Assembly (NCBI GenBank): GCA_965279195.1
Contig: CBDIHP010000044.1
Coordinates: 1-64,000, forward strand
DNA length: 64,000 bases
DNA from: CBDIHP01 sp965279195
Lineage (GTDB): Bacteria; Planctomycetota; Planctomycetia; Isosphaerales; Isosphaeraceae
Reading direction: 5' to 3'
Part shown: piece after piece, positions 60,656-64,000 of the stretch
Layout of the letters: each line of letters opens with the position of its first letter
How positions within the stretch are numbered: the stretch's first letter is position 1
Made by a program: the position numbers and the translations under genes
Notes under the pieces: model-generated
What the model saw: only the letters and a program-made list of their open reading frames with translations
Told to the model about the DNA's origin: nothing
Databases searched by the model: none

Positions 60656-62227
60656 ATGAAGGGAACCCCGAGCGCCCAGATCGCGCTTCTGCTGGGCCTG
60701 ACGTTCGGCGGGGCCGGCTACGCATCGGCCCAGGAACCCGGCGCGGCCCCCGCGCCGCCGCTCCCATCGGCCGCACCGCCGGCGGGCGAGCCGATGTCCC
60801 GCGAGGCGCTGGAGGATCGTGTCCGCCAGCTTGAGGCGACCGTCGGCCGCCTGGCCGAGATGCTGGAGCACCAGCAGGCCGCCGGAGCGGCCCCCGCGGC
60901 GGCGCCGGCCCCGGCCGCCCCCGGCTCGGGCGCCACCAAGCCGCCCCCGGCCGCGCCGGGGCAGTCGATCGGGAATCCGCCGACCAGCGCCCGGTTCGAC
61001 TCCCCCCCGCCCTTTGAGAACCACCCGGCGAAGACCAAGTTCGGCCCCGGGTTCGAGATCCGGACCGAGGACGACGAGTTCATCTTCCAGTTCCACAACC
61101 TGACCCAGTTCGAGTACCGGGGCTACCAGCAGGGCGGCCAGACCCCGGTCCACGACACGTTCGACATCCCCCGCCAGTGGTTCATGTTCAGCGGGCGGAT
61201 CACCAAGCCGATCGGCTACTTCGTCTCGATCGCCAATGGCTTCGACACCCTGAGTATCCTCGACGTCTTCACCGACCTGAACTTCGGCCCGAAGCTCAAC
61301 GCCCGCGTCGGCCGGTTCAAGACGCCGTTCACCTACGAGTTCCTCTCCGACCCGGTCCAGGGACTGGCGATTCCGGAACGCTCGATCTTCTTCAACAATT
61401 TCGGCCAGAACCGCGAGGTCGGCGCCATGGCCTACGGCAAGCTGTTCAACCAGAAGGTTGACTATGCCGTCGGCACCTTCAACGGCACCCGTAACGGCTT
61501 CCTCGCCCTGGAGGACGGCAAGGCGGTCTCGGCCTACGTCAACTACCGGCCGTTCGGCGACGAGGAGGGGACGCTCCTGGAGAACCTGAACATCGGCGGC
61601 TCGGTCTTCGCCCAGAACCGCGACCAGATCCCCCAGCCGACCACCCTCCGGACCATCGTCCCGACCACCGGCAATGCCATCATCGGGGTGCCCTTCCTGT
61701 CCTTCAACCCGAACGTCCGGGAGCACGGCGACACCGCTCTGTGGGACCTCCACCTGGCCTACTACTACAAGTCCCTGGCGGTCATCGCCGAGTGGGGCAG
61801 CGGCTACCAGAGCTACGCGCTGACCTCGAACCTCTCCAACCCCGTCCCGCTCAGCGTCCAGAGCTACTACGTCCAGGCCAGCTACCTGATCACCGGCGAG
61901 ACCCGGAACTCGCTCGGGGTCGTGCAGCCCCTGCGGCCGTTCAGCCTCAAGCCGGGTTCGTCCGGGCCGGGGGCGATCGAGCCCTATGCCCGATACGAGT
62001 CGCTCCGGCTGGGTAATGAGGTCTTCACCCGGAACCTGTCCGACCCGGCCCTCTGGACCAACGACGTCCAGATGACCTGGGTGGGCATGAACTGGCACCT
62101 GAACCGCTACCTCAAGATGAGCTTCGGCTGGAACCATGCCATGTTCGGGACCCCCGTCCAGTTCGCCCCGAACCGCTTCCAGCTCAACGCCGACATGTTC
62201 CTCGCCCGCGTCCAGCTCTACTTCTGA
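60656..62227 (+). CDS. outer-membrane porin, OprP/OprO (phosphate-selective) family
   Basis: A 523-residue outer-membrane protein from ATG 60656 with signal peptide IALLLGLTFGGAGYASAQ. A short coiled coil (LEDRVRQLEATVGRLAEMLEHQQ, about 50-72) and a Pro/Ala linker precede the 16-strand barrel of the OprO/P family: FEIRTEDDEFIFQFHNLTQFEYR, IPRQWFMFSGRITKPIGYFVSIANGF, LNARVGRFKTPFTYEFL, VDYAVGTFNGTRNGF, and the C-terminal LNADMFLARVQLYF ending in aromatic Phe, as for Omp assembly. Substrate (phosphate or pyrophosphate in relatives) cannot be inferred. A strong hairpin terminator follows. Confidence 0.9.
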   Translation: MKGTPSAQIALLLGLTFGGAGYASAQEPGAAPAPPLPSAAPPAGEPMSREALEDRVRQLEATVGRLAEMLEHQQAAGAAPAAAPAPAAPGSGATKPPPAAPGQSIGNPPTSARFDSPPPFENHPAKTKFGPGFEIRTEDDEFIFQFHNLTQFEYRGYQQGGQTPVHDTFDIPRQWFMFSGRITKPIGYFVSIANGFDTLSILDVFTDLNFGPKLNARVGRFKTPFTYEFLSDPVQGLAIPERSIFFNNFGQNREVGAMAYGKLFNQKVDYAVGTFNGTRNGFLALEDGKAVSAYVNYRPFGDEEGTLLENLNIGGSVFAQNRDQIPQPTTLRTIVPTTGNAIIGVPFLSFNPNVREHGDTALWDLHLAYYYKSLAVIAEWGSGYQSYALTSNLSNPVPLSVQSYYVQASYLITGETRNSLGVVQPLRPFSLKPGSSGPGAIEPYARYESLRLGNEVFTRNLSDPALWTNDVQMTWVGMNWHLNRYLKMSFGWNHAMFGTPVQFAPNRFQLNADMFLARVQLYF

Positions 62228-62247
62228 CGCGAGGCGTGAGGTCGGAC

Positions 62248-62306
62248 AGGTCGGGTGCGCTGCGGTGCGGCCGAGGGGGCCGCACCGCAGCGCACCCGAC
62301 CTTATG
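62248..62306 (+). terminator. strong hairpin terminator after the porin gene
   Basis: Perfect 25-base arms (62248-62272 and 62278-62302), starting AGGTCGGGTGCGCTGCGG, with a 5-base loop; TTAT follows. The arms' sequence is unrelated to the other repeat families. Confidence 0.8.
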
Positions 62307-62389
62307 TGGGCTGATGATCGGGCGGGGCTCTCGTGATAAGGTGTCGCCAACCTAACCGGAACCCTCCCCCGCGACGCCGAGGCACACCC

Positions 62390-64000
62390 ATGCGACCGGC
62401 CCCCTTGCTCCTCGCATTCTGGCTCTCACTGGGTGCGTCACCGGCCCTCCGCGCCGAGGATGATCCCTACCGGGTCCTCCCCGAGAAGGAAGCCCGTGGG
62501 ATGCTCCGGGCCCACCTGGAGGCCCAGGCCAACGCCCGGTTCGCCGAACGGAAGATCGAGGTCGCGGCGATCCGGACGCCCGAGGAGATCCGGGGGCGGA
62601 AGGCGAGGATGTCCGCCTGGCTGGAGAAGTCGCTGGGGAAATGGCCGGAGAGGACGCCGCTCAACCCGAAGGTGACGGGCTCGTTCGAGGGCGACGGCTA
62701 CCGGGTCGAGAAGGTCGTCTTCGAGAGCCGCCCCAACCACCACGTCACCGCCGCGCTCTACCTCCCGAAGGACGCCCCGACCCCGTATCCGGGCGTGCTC
62801 ATCCCCTGCGGCCACAGCGCCAACGGCAAGGCGGCCGAGACCTATCAGCGGGCGTCGATCCTGATCGCGAAGAACGGGATGGCCGCGCTCTGTTATGACC
62901 CGCTGGGGCAGGGGGAGCGCGTCCAGGTGCTCGACGACAAGGGCAAGTCGCCGCTGCCCGGCAGCACGACCGAGCACACCATGGCCGGCATCGGCTCGAT
63001 CCTGATCGGACGGCAATTCGCCACCGACCGCATCTGGGACGGCCTCCGCGCGATGGATTACCTCGCCAGCCGCCCCGAAGTCGACGCGATGCGACTGGGC
63101 TGCACCGGCAATTCCGGCGGGGGGACGCTCACGTCGTACCTCATGGCGATCGACGACCGCATCGCCGTCGCCGCGCCGTCGTGCTACCTCACAACCCTGG
63201 AGCGGCTGTTCGCCACCATCGGCCCGCAGGACGCCGAGCAGAACATCACCGGCCAGGTCGCCGCCGGCTTCGACCACGCCGACTTCCTCACACTCCGGGC
63301 CCCGAAGCCGACGTTGATATGCGTCGCCACCCGGGACTTCTTCGACATCGACGGCGCCTGGACGACCTTCCGCGAAGCCAAACGACTCTACGGCCAGCTC
63401 GGTTATGGCGAGCGGGTCGAGCTGTTCGAGTACGACGACACCCACGGATTCTCGAAGCCCCGTCGCGAGGCCGCCATGCGATGGCTCCGCCGCTGGCTGG
63501 TCGGCAAGAACGACTCCCCGAAAGAGCCCGACTTCCCCATCGCCACCGACGCCCAGCTCCAGGTGACCAAGATCGGCCAGGTTTTGACCGAGTTCCCCGG
63601 CGAGCGGTCGATCTTCCAGGTCAATGCGGACGAGGCGAAGGCCCTGGCGGCGCAGCGGAAGGGACGGCGCGGCCCGCTCGCGCTCGACAAGATCCGAGAA
63701 GGCCTGGGATTGCCGTTCGCCGACCACGGACTCGTCCCGAAGCATACGTTGCCCGAGGTCGACCTGGGCGATCGGGCCCTCCACCGATTCACCGTCCGCA
63801 ACACCGACGGGTTCGAGATCCCGATGCGGGTCCTCCGGCCCAAGGCCGAGGGCCAGAATCGGGAGGCGAGCCTCCATCTGGTGATCGGGGCCGATCCGAA
63901 GTTCCTGACGAGTGAGCGGGCCCTGGGCTGGATCAAGGCCGGCGACTGCGTGGCGACCGTGGACCTCCGGGGCATGGGGGAAACCGGCCCCGCCCCGCCG
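62390..64000 (+). CDS. secreted alpha/beta hydrolase (acetyl-xylan-esterase-like), 3' end outside window
   Basis: A protein of at least 537 residues from ATG 62390; the frame is still open at the window end. The signal peptide is LLLAFWLSLGASPALRAE. The hydrolase core shows PGVLIPCGHSANGKA, ALCYDPLGQGERVQ, RIWDGLRAMDYLASRPEVD, nucleophile elbow GCTGNSGGGTLTSYLM, acid in ICVATRDFFDIDG and catalytic His in YDDTHGFSKPRREAAM, an acetyl-xylan esterase/DLH-like layout. A second region follows (LQVTKIGQVLTEFPGERSIF, ADHGLVPKHTLPEVD), typical of two-part planctomycete esterases. Substrate unknown; probably glycan-esters. Confidence 0.85.
   Translation, partial: MRPAPLLLAFWLSLGASPALRAEDDPYRVLPEKEARGMLRAHLEAQANARFAERKIEVAAIRTPEEIRGRKARMSAWLEKSLGKWPERTPLNPKVTGSFEGDGYRVEKVVFESRPNHHVTAALYLPKDAPTPYPGVLIPCGHSANGKAAETYQRASILIAKNGMAALCYDPLGQGERVQVLDDKGKSPLPGSTTEHTMAGIGSILIGRQFATDRIWDGLRAMDYLASRPEVDAMRLGCTGNSGGGTLTSYLMAIDDRIAVAAPSCYLTTLERLFATIGPQDAEQNITGQVAAGFDHADFLTLRAPKPTLICVATRDFFDIDGAWTTFREAKRLYGQLGYGERVELFEYDDTHGFSKPRREAAMRWLRRWLVGKNDSPKEPDFPIATDAQLQVTKIGQVLTEFPGERSIFQVNADEAKALAAQRKGRRGPLALDKIREGLGLPFADHGLVPKHTLPEVDLGDRALHRFTVRNTDGFEIPMRVLRPKAEGQNREASLHLVIGADPKFLTSERALGWIKAGDCVATVDLRGMGETGPAPP

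Overview
The window reads as chromosome of a high-GC planctomycete, most likely of the Isosphaeraceae/Gemmatales type (inference from gene content; no 16S rRNA is present). The strongest pointers are planctomycete-typical families: a DUF1549/DUF1553 cytochrome protein followed by a DUF1501 protein and a secreted PPC-like protein (27995-33659), further PSCyt-type cytochrome c proteins, a PEP-CTERM protein, many secreted orphan proteins, and long inverted repeats between genes. There is no transposase, phage gene, CRISPR array or rRNA. One tRNA gene, Arg(CCG), lies at 59274-59347.

Layout. 1-3.5 kb: the 3' end of a coiled-coil protein, a small orphan, a secreted DUF1254/DUF1214 protein and MscL. 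3.5-6.8 kb: a cluster of minus-strand genes (VOC protein, two orphans, and a GyrB-like protein whose ATP site looks degenerate) threaded with one short palindrome family. 6.8-8.3 kb: cupin plus secreted alpha/beta hydrolase. 8.7-12.2 kb: a hybrid histidine kinase convergent with a canonical NtrC-type regulator. 12.4-16.6 kb: dTDP-glucose dehydratase, a membrane-anchored YfaP/DUF2135-like protein, larB and nnrD. 16.8-22.1 kb: coiled-coil protein, K+/H+-exchange-related protein, EEP hydrolase, MFS transporter and an NtrC-like regulator lacking GAFTGA. 22.4-28 kb: enolase-superfamily enzyme, ceramidase-like protein, small secreted proteins and a DMFase-like protein. 28-33.7 kb: the PPC/DUF1501/DUF1549 cluster. 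33.9-40.9 kb: lipoprotein, VanZ, small proteins, a frameshifted phosphohexomutase, HAD hydrolase, sigma factor and peroxiredoxin. 41-50.3 kb: cytochrome c'-like protein, an unusual NtrC-like protein, ilvN-ilvC, ferredoxin plus Rieske oxygenase, and a periplasmic-binding-protein/histidine-kinase pair. 50.6-64 kb: PEP-CTERM protein, PSCyt protein, cupin, an antitoxin with an unusual partner, ribokinase, an ABC-2 exporter, a Phe-Gly-Asn-Gln repeat protein, tRNA-Arg, a HAF-type protein, an OprP-like porin and a secreted esterase cut by the window end.

Three things stand out. First, several families of intergenic inverted repeats recur; some of them supply the stop codons of flanking genes. Second, signalling is rich: two histidine kinases and three NtrC-family AAA+ proteins, of which only one keeps an intact GAFTGA sigma-54 loop. 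Third, two otherwise intact genes carry three single-base homopolymer indels, which looks more like consensus error than decay.

All functional calls are from reading translated sequence and motifs by eye; no database search was possible.
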